Positions 25,514 to 32,060 of a stretch of DNA of 64,000 bases are shown piece after piece. Each line of letters starts with the position of its first letter. Position 1 is the first letter of the stretch. The stretch is from NCBI RefSeq assembly GCF_051842935.1, contig NZ_JBPXRR010000001.1, positions 2,604,001-2,668,000 of the forward strand, written 5' to 3'. The translations under genes and the position numbers were made by a program. This DNA is from Pseudalkalibacillus sp051842935. GTDB lineage: Bacteria > Bacillota > Bacilli > Bacillales > Fictibacillaceae. A model generated the notes under the pieces. That model saw only the letters and a list, made by a program, of their open reading frames with translations, did not search any database and had not been told where the DNA came from.

Positions 25514-26056
25514 TTAATTACTCACTCCCTTCTCAAACTGCTTTCGTAATAGTTCCTTCCCTCTTCTGAGTCTAGTCTTGATGGTCTGTTCGTTGATTCC
25601 AGTAAGTTCATTTATTTCCCTTATTGTAAGATCTTCATAATAAAATAGAATGATGATTTCTCTGTATTTTACAGGAAGCCCAAGCACCTTTTTTGAAAAA
25701 ATCAGCTTTTCATTTTCTCTTATTACATGTTCCTCTATGGAAGGTTGATCAAGTTGTAGATTTTCCTTGAGACGTTCAAGGCCCAAAAACTGTCTAAATG
25801 ACTTTCTTTTCAATGTATCTTTTGCTTTATTAACTGCAATTTGATACACCCAAGTTTTAATATTAGAATCTCCTCGGAAGAGATGATATTTGTTGTAGCA
25901 AGTAATAAATACTTCCTGTGTAACATCCTCAGTCATACTCCAGTCTTTAATGTATGTATAAATCAATCTCTTGATGGCATCTCCATATTCATCTATAAGA
26001 TCTTCTATAACTTCTTCGAGAGTGTTTTTCTCCGAAAATTGTATGTTGTCTTCCAA
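25514..26056 (-). CDS. ECF-type RNA polymerase sigma factor
   Basis: The protein of about 180 residues has sigma region 2 (about 25-90: LIYTYIKDWSMTEDVTQEVFITCY, FRGDSNIKTWVYQIAVNKAKD) and region 4 (about 120-175: LPVKYREIIILFYYEDLTIREIN, TIKTRLRRGKELLRK). It resembles SigM/SigV-like ECF factors of Bacillaceae. The TTG at 26056 has GGGAGG 8 nt upstream and is preferred to the ATG at 26110, which has none. It forms an operon with the downstream anti-sigma factor and probably autoregulates. Confidence 0.85.
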   Translation of the reverse strand: MEDNIQFSEKNTLEEVIEDLIDEYGDAIKRLIYTYIKDWSMTEDVTQEVFITCYNKYHLFRGDSNIKTWVYQIAVNKAKDTLKRKSFRQFLGLERLKENLQLDQPSIEEHVIRENEKLIFSKKVLGLPVKYREIIILFYYEDLTIREINELTGINEQTIKTRLRRGKELLRKQFEKGVSN

Positions 26057-26181
26057 TTTACATTCCTCCCTTTCCCCTCCTAATTTGTTTGACGATAAAA
26101 TTCTAAACATTGTTTCGTCTTTCTAAAAACATAACCCCCTAACCTCCCACATAGATTAAAAGATAACTGACGATTGGGGGG

Positions 26182-26910
26182 GTGGTGGATATATCTCAAA
26201 CACACTCACTCGATAAAAGGTTAGCTCTGGATTTGTTGAAGGTTGCTGAACTGCCGAGTATTCAATATGAAAATCACGGTAATTTCCCGATGCCAACACA
26301 GTTTAAGCTTCTTCTCCCTTTTAAAGCCTATGCTTTTTGGAAGCTAGAATGGTTTGGCATGATTCTTGATTCCAGTCACGCAGTTGTGACGGCCTTCCGT
26401 GGGACCAGATCAACACCTGATTGGCTTGTTGATGCGGATATAGAGAAGAAACCCTTCCATGGTGGTTATGTCCATGATGGCTTTTATTCCGTTTACCGGA
26501 GTTGTCAGGATTCCCTACTAAATGCATACATGGGATTAGCACAAAAGGAAAACAAAACGCTGTACATTACGGGGCATAGTCTTGGTGCAGCGCTTGCTAC
26601 CCTACATGCATTGGATGTAGCCAACAATAGAAAAGGCATTCATTTTAAAAACATCATCATGTATAACTACGCTAGTCCGCTCGTTGGTGACCATCGTTTT
26701 GCATCCATTTACAATGCCATAGTTCCAAATAGTATTAGGATCGTCAATACACATGATGTGGTTCCAATGATTCCGTATCCGAGATGGGGCTATGAACATG
26801 TGCATACTGGCGTATCATTTACCCTACCGGATATGCAAGATATGCAGAAAGACCGCTCCTACAATCATTCGCTCAAGGCTTATCATCGTGGCATTACCCA
26901 TTACTTATAG
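26182..26910 (+). CDS. class 3 lipase family protein
   Basis: The 242-residue alpha/beta hydrolase has AFRGTRSTPDWLVDA (oxyanion region, about 74-88), the nucleophile elbow ITGHSLGAALATLHA (Ser at about 133), an Asp in NTHDVVPMIP and a His near the C-terminus. This matches the lipase class 3 family (PF01764). No signal peptide is visible, so it is probably cytoplasmic. The GTG start at 26182 is uncertain because the G-run abuts it. It converges on the carnitine operon. Confidence 0.83.
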   Translation: MVDISQTHSLDKRLALDLLKVAELPSIQYENHGNFPMPTQFKLLLPFKAYAFWKLEWFGMILDSSHAVVTAFRGTRSTPDWLVDADIEKKPFHGGYVHDGFYSVYRSCQDSLLNAYMGLAQKENKTLYITGHSLGAALATLHALDVANNRKGIHFKNIIMYNYASPLVGDHRFASIYNAIVPNSIRIVNTHDVVPMIPYPRWGYEHVHTGVSFTLPDMQDMQKDRSYNHSLKAYHRGITHYL

Positions 26911-26920
26911 GTATAAAAAA

Positions 26921-26939
26921 AGCACCTATGAAAGGTGCT
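26921..26939. terminator. bidirectional terminator between lipase and carnitine operon
   Basis: AGCACCT and AGGTGCT pair around ATGAA with A-run and T-run flanks. It ends both convergent units. Confidence 0.85.
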
Positions 26940-26953
26940 TTTAGTTAGTTATG

Positions 26954-27421
26954 TTATTTTCTTTTGATTCCAATTGTTCTACCTGCTTGTTTTGGAAGTG
27001 GTTTTTCACGATCAGCTTCATACATCTCCTTTAATTTTTCAAAGACGGACTCAGGGAATGGTCCTGGTCTATCCTCTGTGGTATCCATTCCCATGAGCAT
27101 TTGTTCACTCGTGGAGATGGTCTCACCTTGTTCATTTTCCATGGTGAAGAAGATATGGATTCTTTTCTGATCCAGATCAAGAATCTGACTAGTGACCGTC
27201 AACTGCCCCCCTTCATGAGCTTCCTTTAAATAACATACATGGGTTTCAAGTGTGAAAATCGTATATTTGAAGGTATTTCGTCCTTCTTCATGCAGACCGA
27301 TATGATTCATGAACTCATCAACGGCAATGCTGAATACTTTTGCATATTCGGCATCATTCATATGACCGTTGTAATCGACCCATTCATTTTTCACCTGCTG
27401 TTGAAGTTGAAATTGTTCCAT
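26954..27421 (-). CDS. thioesterase family protein, probable betainyl-CoA thioesterase
   Basis: This 155-residue hot-dog thioesterase has the 4HBT signature VKNEWVDYNGHMNDAEYAKVFS (catalytic Asp/Asn region about 15-24). It lies 12 bp after the carnitine dehydrogenase gene and is the last of three genes. In known L-carnitine degradation, dehydrocarnitine is cleaved with acetyl-CoA to acetoacetate and betainyl-CoA, which is hydrolysed to glycine betaine; a thioesterase of this kind does the last step. The role is therefore supported mainly by context. Confidence 0.78.
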   Translation of the reverse strand: MEQFQLQQQVKNEWVDYNGHMNDAEYAKVFSIAVDEFMNHIGLHEEGRNTFKYTIFTLETHVCYLKEAHEGGQLTVTSQILDLDQKRIHIFFTMENEQGETISTSEQMLMGMDTTEDRPGPFPESVFEKLKEMYEADREKPLPKQAGRTIGIKRK

Positions 27422-27433
27422 TGTGATATCCTC

Positions 27434-28396
27434 CTACACGTTGGACTTTTGCGCTTGCTTCGCTTCTGGCCAGTAATCCTTGACCAAATCAAGCAAACGG
27501 ACTAGAAATTCATTCCGGTTTTGATCCAACTCAGATAAACTGCACTCTCCAGACTGTTCTTCGCAACCTGCTACGACACGATCATGCAATTCATCGGTCA
27601 ACTCAGGTGCCTCAAGCTTTGTCCAAGGCTTCTTCAGGGCAGGTCCGAATTGCTTAAGCATGTGGCGCATACCACCTTCACCGCCAGCCAAGTGGAACGT
27701 TAAGAACGGTCCATACTGTGCATATCGTAATCCAGCTCCATAAATGAAGGCTTGGTCAACTTCTTCAGTCGTTGCAATTCCTTCATTGACGATGTGGAGG
27801 GACTCCCGCCAAATTGCTTCAATCAGGCGGTCTGCGATATGCCCTTCAATTTCGTTTCGGACAAGCAGTGCCTTCATATTCATGCCTTCAAAGAAAGCTG
27901 TCGCACGCTCTGTGTTTGTAGTGGTCGTTGCTTCCCCAGGGACAACCTCTACGAGAGGCAGGATATAGACCGGATGGAATGGATGAGCCACGACAAGCCG
28001 ATCTGGATACTGAAGTCCTCGCTGCAAGTAAGATGGTTTGATACCTGACGTACTGGAAGCGATGATGGCTTCTCTCTTCGCATAACGATCAATGTCTTGA
28101 AGGACCGATTCTTTCAAATCCTCCACTTCCGGTACATTTTCCTGGATAAAATCAGCGTCTTCGACTGCTTTGCTCAAGTCTTTTTCGAATGTTAAGCGTT
28201 CTATCGACGCGCCTTCAGCAAGACCCAGTTCTTCCACATACGGCCAAGCATTCTCGACCGCTTTTCTCATCCGTTCTTCTGCACCTTCAGCTGGATCAGT
28301 TGCCACAACATCATAACCATGCGCTAAAAATCTCGTAATCCATCCGTTGCCGATTACGCCCGTTCCAACGACTGCGATTTTTTTGATGTCTGTCAT
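27434..28396 (-). CDS. lcdH: L-carnitine dehydrogenase (3-hydroxyacyl-CoA dehydrogenase family)
   Basis: The 320-residue NAD-dependent enzyme has a Rossmann motif VVGTGVIGNGWITRFLAHGYDV (about 8-30), SSTSGIKPSYLQ and the HCDH motif VAHPFHPVYILPLVEVV (about 137-153), the latter containing the catalytic His. The distinctive FHPVY version is shared by carnitine dehydrogenases. It oxidises L-carnitine to 3-dehydrocarnitine. It starts 2 bp after the upstream BKACE gene stop codon with GGAGGG upstream, so the two are tightly coupled. Its product is the substrate of that neighbour. Confidence 0.88.
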   Translation of the reverse strand: MTDIKKIAVVGTGVIGNGWITRFLAHGYDVVATDPAEGAEERMRKAVENAWPYVEELGLAEGASIERLTFEKDLSKAVEDADFIQENVPEVEDLKESVLQDIDRYAKREAIIASSTSGIKPSYLQRGLQYPDRLVVAHPFHPVYILPLVEVVPGEATTTTNTERATAFFEGMNMKALLVRNEIEGHIADRLIEAIWRESLHIVNEGIATTEEVDQAFIYGAGLRYAQYGPFLTFHLAGGEGGMRHMLKQFGPALKKPWTKLEAPELTDELHDRVVAGCEEQSGECSLSELDQNRNEFLVRLLDLVKDYWPEAKQAQKSNV

Positions 28397-28398
28397 GT

Positions 28399-29289
28399 TT
28401 ATTTCCCTCCATGTGGATTTCTAAGCTGTAAATACTCACGTGCCTCTTGTGGCGTCATCGGTTCCAGTCCATGTCCATCCAGCATCGTAAAGGCTTTATC
28501 AACGAGCTGTTCATTTCTAGCCATGACACCTTTACTGAGGTAGATGTTGTCTTCCAGTCCTACACGGACATTTCCACCGAGTAATGCAGATTGAGCTGCA
28601 ATCGGCATTTGCATCCGTCCGATGCCAAACGCTGACCAATGTGCATTTTCCGGCAGGCGATTTTTCATATATAGGATCGTTTCTGCATCCGCTTCAGCTC
28701 CCCAAGGAATCCCGAGGCAGAATTGGAACATCGGGTCCCCGTCAATCAGACCCTCGTTAATCAATTGCTTCGCAAAACGAAGGTGTCCGGTATCAAAGCA
28801 TTCAAGCTCTGGCTTCACACCGCTTTCTTGGATTAATTTTGCCTGATCGCGCAACCAATCTGTCGGACTCATGTAGATCATGTTGCCAAAGTTCGTACTT
28901 CCACAATCCAACGTACACATTTCCGGTAAAAGTTCACCCACTGGTCGGTGTCGTTCTTCAGGCGTTTGCATGTCTGTTCCATCTCCACCAGCAGCTGGCG
29001 TTGCAAGACTTGGGATGAAGTCTCCTCCCCCACCTGACGTGATATTGATGATGACATCTGTCTCCGATTCACGGATTCGGTCGACGATTTCACGATAATG
29101 TTCGATATCGTGACTGATGCCACCTGTTTTCGGGTCACGAGCATGTACGTGTGCGACGGTCGCTCCTGCCTTTGCTGATTCTATCGCTGATTCTGCAATT
29201 TCTTTTGGTGTCACTGGAACATGAGGATTCTTTTGTGTTGTTTCTCCTGCTCCCGTAACCGCTGATGTTAACAATACTTTCCCTTTCAT
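28399..29289 (-). CDS. BKACE-family dehydrocarnitine cleavage enzyme (beta-keto acid:acetyl-CoA transferase)
   Basis: The 296-residue TIM-barrel protein belongs to the former DUF849 family. It shows VLLTSAVTGAGETTQKNPHVPVTP near the start, HVHARDPKTGG with zinc-binding His residues (about 46-48), and NITSGGGG. In carnitine degradation the enzyme transfers acetyl-CoA onto 3-dehydrocarnitine, yielding betainyl-CoA and acetoacetate. It is the first gene of the operon. The ATG at 29289 has AAGGAGG 8 nt upstream; the longer frame is not supported. A promoter reading TTGAAA/17/TATAGT lies at 29343-29371. Confidence 0.86.
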   Translation of the reverse strand: MKGKVLLTSAVTGAGETTQKNPHVPVTPKEIAESAIESAKAGATVAHVHARDPKTGGISHDIEHYREIVDRIRESETDVIINITSGGGGDFIPSLATPAAGGDGTDMQTPEERHRPVGELLPEMCTLDCGSTNFGNMIYMSPTDWLRDQAKLIQESGVKPELECFDTGHLRFAKQLINEGLIDGDPMFQFCLGIPWGAEADAETILYMKNRLPENAHWSAFGIGRMQMPIAAQSALLGGNVRVGLEDNIYLSKGVMARNEQLVDKAFTMLDGHGLEPMTPQEAREYLQLRNPHGGK

Positions 29290-29342
29290 GTTCACTTCCT
29301 CCTTCTCGTTCGTTCCGTTTTTGTATTTCAAATCCAGTTGAA

Positions 29343-29371
29343 ACTATACCATCTGGACTGTTTACTTTCAA
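29343..29371 (-). promoter_or_regulatory. SigA-type promoter of the carnitine operon
   Basis: On the minus strand TTGAAA is followed after exactly 17 bp by TATAGT, about 50 bp before the BKACE start codon. The hexamers differ from consensus at one or two positions each. Confidence 0.7.
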
Positions 29372-29410
29372 CCCAGAAAAGGGATTTTTTTTCGATTCGT
29401 TTATCCATTT

Positions 29411-29424
29411 TGAACGTTCGTTTA
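29411..29424. promoter_or_regulatory. putative regulator site in the carnitine/tetR divergent region
   Basis: TGAACGTTCGTTTA lies between the two divergent promoters, about 40 bp upstream of the operon -35 and 53 bp upstream of the tetR -35. Its GAACGNNCGTTY pattern is shared with the palindrome at 30250-30263, so it may be the binding site of the adjacent TetR protein. Confidence 0.45.
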
Positions 29425-29476
29425 GGCAGGTATGTCCTTATTACTACACCATTATAGAGGGAAATGAAGGGATTAA

Positions 29477-29505
29477 ATTGAAAACAGTTAGGCCGAGTGA
29501 TATGA
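29477..29505 (+). promoter_or_regulatory. SigA-type promoter of the tetR gene
   Basis: TTGAAA, 17 bp, TATGAT on the plus strand, about 40 bp before the tetR start codon. Confidence 0.65.
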
Positions 29506-29544
29506 TGTTGGGAGAAATCCAAAAAGTCTGTGAGGTATAGTTTC

Positions 29545-30096
29545 ATGCCAAGAGAATCAAAACGGCACAAAATATTAGAAGCAGCAGCATTGATCGTCCA
29601 TAATCGTGGTATTGATGCACTGACTCTTGATGCTGTAGCGGAAGAAGCACAAGTGAGTAAGGGTGGACTTCTTTATCACTTCAGAAGTAAAGAAGCATTG
29701 GTGGAGGGGCTTGTCCTCCACATGAACAATATTTACCGTACGAACGTGGAAAAGGCAGTTTATGAAGATATCAATCGCGAAGGCAAGTGGACGAGAGCGT
29801 TTATCAAAGCGACTTATGATCAAAGCTTGAAGAATACAGAAACCAGTGCAGGAATGCTAGCTGCTCAAGGTATTAATCCTGATTTGCTAAAACCGTTGCA
29901 ACAAACGTACGCCAATTGGCAGGATAATATTGCACATGACGGTTTAGATCCCGTTCAAGCTACCATCCTCCGACTGGCAGCAGACGGGTTATGGTTTTCA
30001 GAGATATTCGGGCTTGCACCTCTGAATGAGGACTTGCGAAAGCAAGTGCTTGATACTTTGTTGGAGCAAACACACCAGGATAAGAACAACGCATAA
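29545..30096 (+). CDS. TetR/AcrR family regulator, probable regulator of carnitine degradation
   Basis: The 183-residue protein has an N-terminal TetR DNA-binding domain (about 5-50: KILEAAALIVHNRGIDALTLDAVAEEAQVSKGGLLYHF) and a C-terminal ligand domain ending in LADGLWFSEIFGLAPL. It is divergent from the three-gene carnitine operon, 255 bp from it, the usual arrangement for a local regulator. The ligand could be carnitine, a CoA intermediate or betaine. The ATG at 29545 has GAGGT 8 nt upstream. A terminator follows at 30163-30200. Confidence 0.83.
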   Translation: MPRESKRHKILEAAALIVHNRGIDALTLDAVAEEAQVSKGGLLYHFRSKEALVEGLVLHMNNIYRTNVEKAVYEDINREGKWTRAFIKATYDQSLKNTETSAGMLAAQGINPDLLKPLQQTYANWQDNIAHDGLDPVQATILRLAADGLWFSEIFGLAPLNEDLRKQVLDTLLEQTHQDKNNA

Positions 30097-30162
30097 AAAA
30101 GCACTCACTGTTGAACTCTTATAGTAGAAGTGGAGTTTAGCCACTTTTTTTAAAACACCATT

Positions 30163-30200
30163 GAGCACATTCATCTCTTAGAGATAAATGTGCTCTTTTT
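30163..30200 (+). terminator. terminator after the tetR gene
   Basis: GAGCACAT and ATGTGCTC form the outer stem, CATCTC and GAGATA the inner part, followed by TTTTTATT. Confidence 0.85.
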
Positions 30201-30249
30201 ATTAAATACACTTCTCCCTAAATTCAGTAAATTAATGGCACAATAAATA

Positions 30250-30263
30250 AGAACGAACGTTCT
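30250..30263. promoter_or_regulatory. SOS-box-like palindrome before the homing endonuclease gene
   Basis: AGAACGAACGTTCT matches the Bacillus LexA/DinR consensus CGAACRNRYGTTYC at 12 of 14 positions; only the outer two bases differ. The symmetry extends outward as AAATA/TATTT-like arms. It lies just before the ribosome binding site of the endonuclease gene, a repressor position. The alternative is that the neighbouring TetR protein binds it, since a related site lies at 29411-29424. Confidence 0.5.
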
Positions 30264-30286
30264 TATTTTTGGGAGAGGAGCAATAT

Positions 30287-30697
30287 GTGATGAAGGAATT
30301 GGAAGCCGCTTATATTGCTGGTGTTATTGACGGTGAGGGGAGCATCATTTTAACTAGGATGCATGCCAATGAACACCGTAGACCTGTAATAACAATTGCT
30401 TCTACAGATTTAGAATTGCTTACATATGTCCAGTCTGTCGCAGGAGGTTACCTTTACAGTAAGAAAAATTACAACCCATCTAAACATAAAAATTCATTCA
30501 TTTTAAATATCAAAATAAAAAAAGAGGTATTCTATGTCCTACAATCTTGTTTACCTTACTTGAGAATTGATCAAAAAAGAAAGCGAGCTGCCTGGATATT
30601 AGATAATTATGATAAAGTCACACCAAGGAATGGAAAATACGTAAAAGATGTACTCGCGAGGAAATTGAAGTTCGAGGAAGATTTCTTTAAATTATAA
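30287..30697 (+). CDS. LAGLIDADG homing endonuclease, free-standing next to intron-bearing ssrA
   Basis: The protein of about 136 residues carries one LAGLIDADG motif, AAYIAGVIDGEGSIIL (about 5-20), so it should act as a homodimer. Later features are typical of the family: TDLELLTYVQ, a basic K/N-rich segment (about 60-85), and LPYLRIDQKRKRAAWIL. Start is GTG at 30287 or ATG at 30290, both after GAGAGGAG. The gene ends 35 bp before the 3' end of ssrA and runs in the opposite direction, outside the intron. The likely target is the T-loop of intronless ssrA, which is inference. Composition is AT-richer than its neighbours, as expected of a mobile gene. Confidence 0.85.
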   Translation: MMKELEAAYIAGVIDGEGSIILTRMHANEHRRPVITIASTDLELLTYVQSVAGGYLYSKKNYNPSKHKNSFILNIKIKKEVFYVLQSCLPYLRIDQKRKRAAWILDNYDKVTPRNGKYVKDVLARKLKFEEDFFKL

Positions 30698-30712
30698 AAA
30701 ACTCCATAAAAA

Positions 30713-30738
30713 AACCACCATAGTTTTATGTATGGTGG
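30713..30738 (-). terminator. terminator of ssrA, overlapping the CCA end
   Basis: On the minus strand CCACCATA, which contains the mature CCA end, pairs with TATGGTGG across an eight-base loop and is followed by seven T residues. It lies between the 3' exon of tmRNA and the converging endonuclease gene. Confidence 0.8.
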
Positions 30739-31365
30739 AGACGGTGGGACATGTTGTTCCATGCTTTCGTCATGGCACTGACTATATCTTGAACCTGTTT
30801 GATCAGGTCCCCCGGCGTATTATACGAAATGTAATTTTTACTTGTTTTCAAGTAGTATTCCGTATCCTAGTACTACCCTTTAGGTAGCCTATAAGTCGAT
30901 ACACGGCTGTTGGATTACTCCACATACCGCTCGGCATTGCCCTATCGCTAAAGCGACTTAGGTTTCACCGATTAAGCCGGGTTATCACTTTTGTGTTGCC
31001 ACAAAAGGCGACTATTTACTAATCGAACCCACGTCCAGAAATATCGGCACTTAAGCTTCTACGAGCGTAGTCAGTATATTAGCATTTCGCCAGCACTTCA
31101 GCCTACTGACAGGCCTCCGTGTGGCTAGCCTGGTTGTTCTCTTCCTTCATCCTCAGGCGGTGGAATCCGGCGTAGCCCACTGATAAGTGAGTCCCTTACC
31201 CTAGCACATGGGCGATGCAGGGAGGAACCGCAAAGCTACTGTTACGCAGCTAGTGCGAAGTTGTTGTTTTCTTTGCCAGTTATAGGCGTTGGCGTTTTAA
31301 CGAGGCCGACCCCCTCGGCTCGCAACTTAAGCTCGACCTATCCCTGTCGAATCCGTAACGTCCCC
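30733..31365 (-). ncRNA. ssrA: tmRNA (ssrA), interrupted in the T-loop by a group I intron
   Basis: tmRNA rescues stalled ribosomes with SmpB and tags the peptide for proteolysis. The 5' exon (31365-31022) begins GGGGACGTTACGG. The 3' exon (30749-30733) is TCCCACCGTCTCCACCA, whose CGTCTCC pairs with GGGGACG to close the acceptor stem; CCA is encoded. The tag frame at 31277-31242 reads GKENNNFALAA then TAA. Exons joined give 361 nt and restore the T-arm GTGGG-TTCGATT-CCCAC. The intron lies after TTCGAT. smpB lies just upstream in the same direction. Confidence 0.95.
30750..31021 (-). mobile_element. group I intron (272 nt) in the tmRNA T-loop
   Basis: The boundaries follow from restoring the T-arm. 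P1 is visible: exon CGAU plus intron UA pairs with UAGUCG, placing the diagnostic U-G wobble exactly at the 5' splice site. P2 is CUUUUGUG-GCAA-CACAAAAG. A P4-P5 region (GAAACCUAAGUCGC, GCGAUAGGGCAAUGCCGAGC) resembles cyanobacterial tRNA-Leu introns. Element S is AAGAUAUAGUC, pairing with GACU of element R to make P7. P9 is CCAUG/CAUGG. The intron ends in G (omega G at 30750). It contains no reading frame of its own. Confidence 0.92.
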
Positions 31366-31427
31366 ATATAAAAGGAGTGTTCGGTAGTTGCTTTAAAATC
31401 TTACTATCCTAACTGGCGACAACATCT

Positions 31428-31456
31428 ATTATAGCATATAGAAGCTATATTGTTAA
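31428..31456 (-). promoter_or_regulatory. SigA-type promoter of ssrA
   Basis: TTAACA, 17 bp, TATAAT on the minus strand. It would start transcription about 60 nt upstream of the mature 5' end GGGGACG, leaving a leader for RNase P to remove. It lies in the gap between smpB and ssrA. Confidence 0.75.
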
Positions 31457-31471
31457 TGATCTTACAGATAC

Positions 31472-31939
31472 TTACATTTTTTGGCGTTCACGGAAAGCTT
31501 TCTCAATCTCACGTTTCGCCGTCTTACGCTTCAGGTCTTCACGCTTGTCGTATTTCTTCTTACCTCTTGCGACACCGATTAGGACCTTCGCGACTCCGTT
31601 TTTGATATACATTTTCAATGGGATAATCGAATATCCAGGATCTTTAGAAGCACCAATCAATTTATTGATTTCTTTCTTGTGTAACAGCAGTTTTCTAGTT
31701 CGAAGCGGATCATGGTTGTAACGGTTGCCTTGTTCATAATGGCTGATGTGCATGTTATGAAGGAAGACTTCCCCGTTTTGAACACGGCAAAAGGAATCTT
31801 TCAATTGAACACGTCTTGCACGTATGGCTTTGATTTCTGTTCCTTGTAAAACCATACCAGCTTCGAACGTTTCTTCAATTGCATAATCATGACGAGCTTT
31901 TTTATTTTGTGCGATTGCATTCCCTTCATTACGTGCCAT
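31472..31939 (-). CDS. smpB: SsrA-binding protein SmpB
   Basis: The 155-residue partner of tmRNA binds its tRNA-like domain and brings it to stalled ribosomes. Conserved segments include NKKARHDYAIEETFEAGMVLQGTEIKAIR, FLHNMHISHYEQGN, GVARGKKKYDKRE and the C-terminal basic tail that enters the mRNA channel. The ATG at 31939 begins MARNEGNA with AAAGGGG upstream; the longer frame is not conserved. It lies between rnr and ssrA, as in B. subtilis. Confidence 0.96.
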   Translation of the reverse strand: MARNEGNAIAQNKKARHDYAIEETFEAGMVLQGTEIKAIRARRVQLKDSFCRVQNGEVFLHNMHISHYEQGNRYNHDPLRTRKLLLHKKEINKLIGASKDPGYSIIPLKMYIKNGVAKVLIGVARGKKKYDKREDLKRKTAKREIEKAFRERQKM

Positions 31940-32060
31940 AGCTTCGTTTCCCCTTTCAACTGCATGATACATTTTATCAACAAAGGTCAAAAAAAGTCAA
32001 GAAATCCACCCTTGGATAGACAGAAGAGGAAGCCCGAATGGACGCCCTCTCATCTGTTCA

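Noticed and set aside
30690..30760. An ordinary tRNA gene ending in CCACCA near 30733
   Set aside because: The acceptor and T-stem half belongs to the tmRNA 3' exon; no separate D-arm and anticodon arm exists next to it.
30733..31021. A degenerate or broken tmRNA gene
   Set aside because: Both exons are intact to the base, pair correctly and are separated by a complete group I core with plausible splice sites, so it is interrupted but not decayed.
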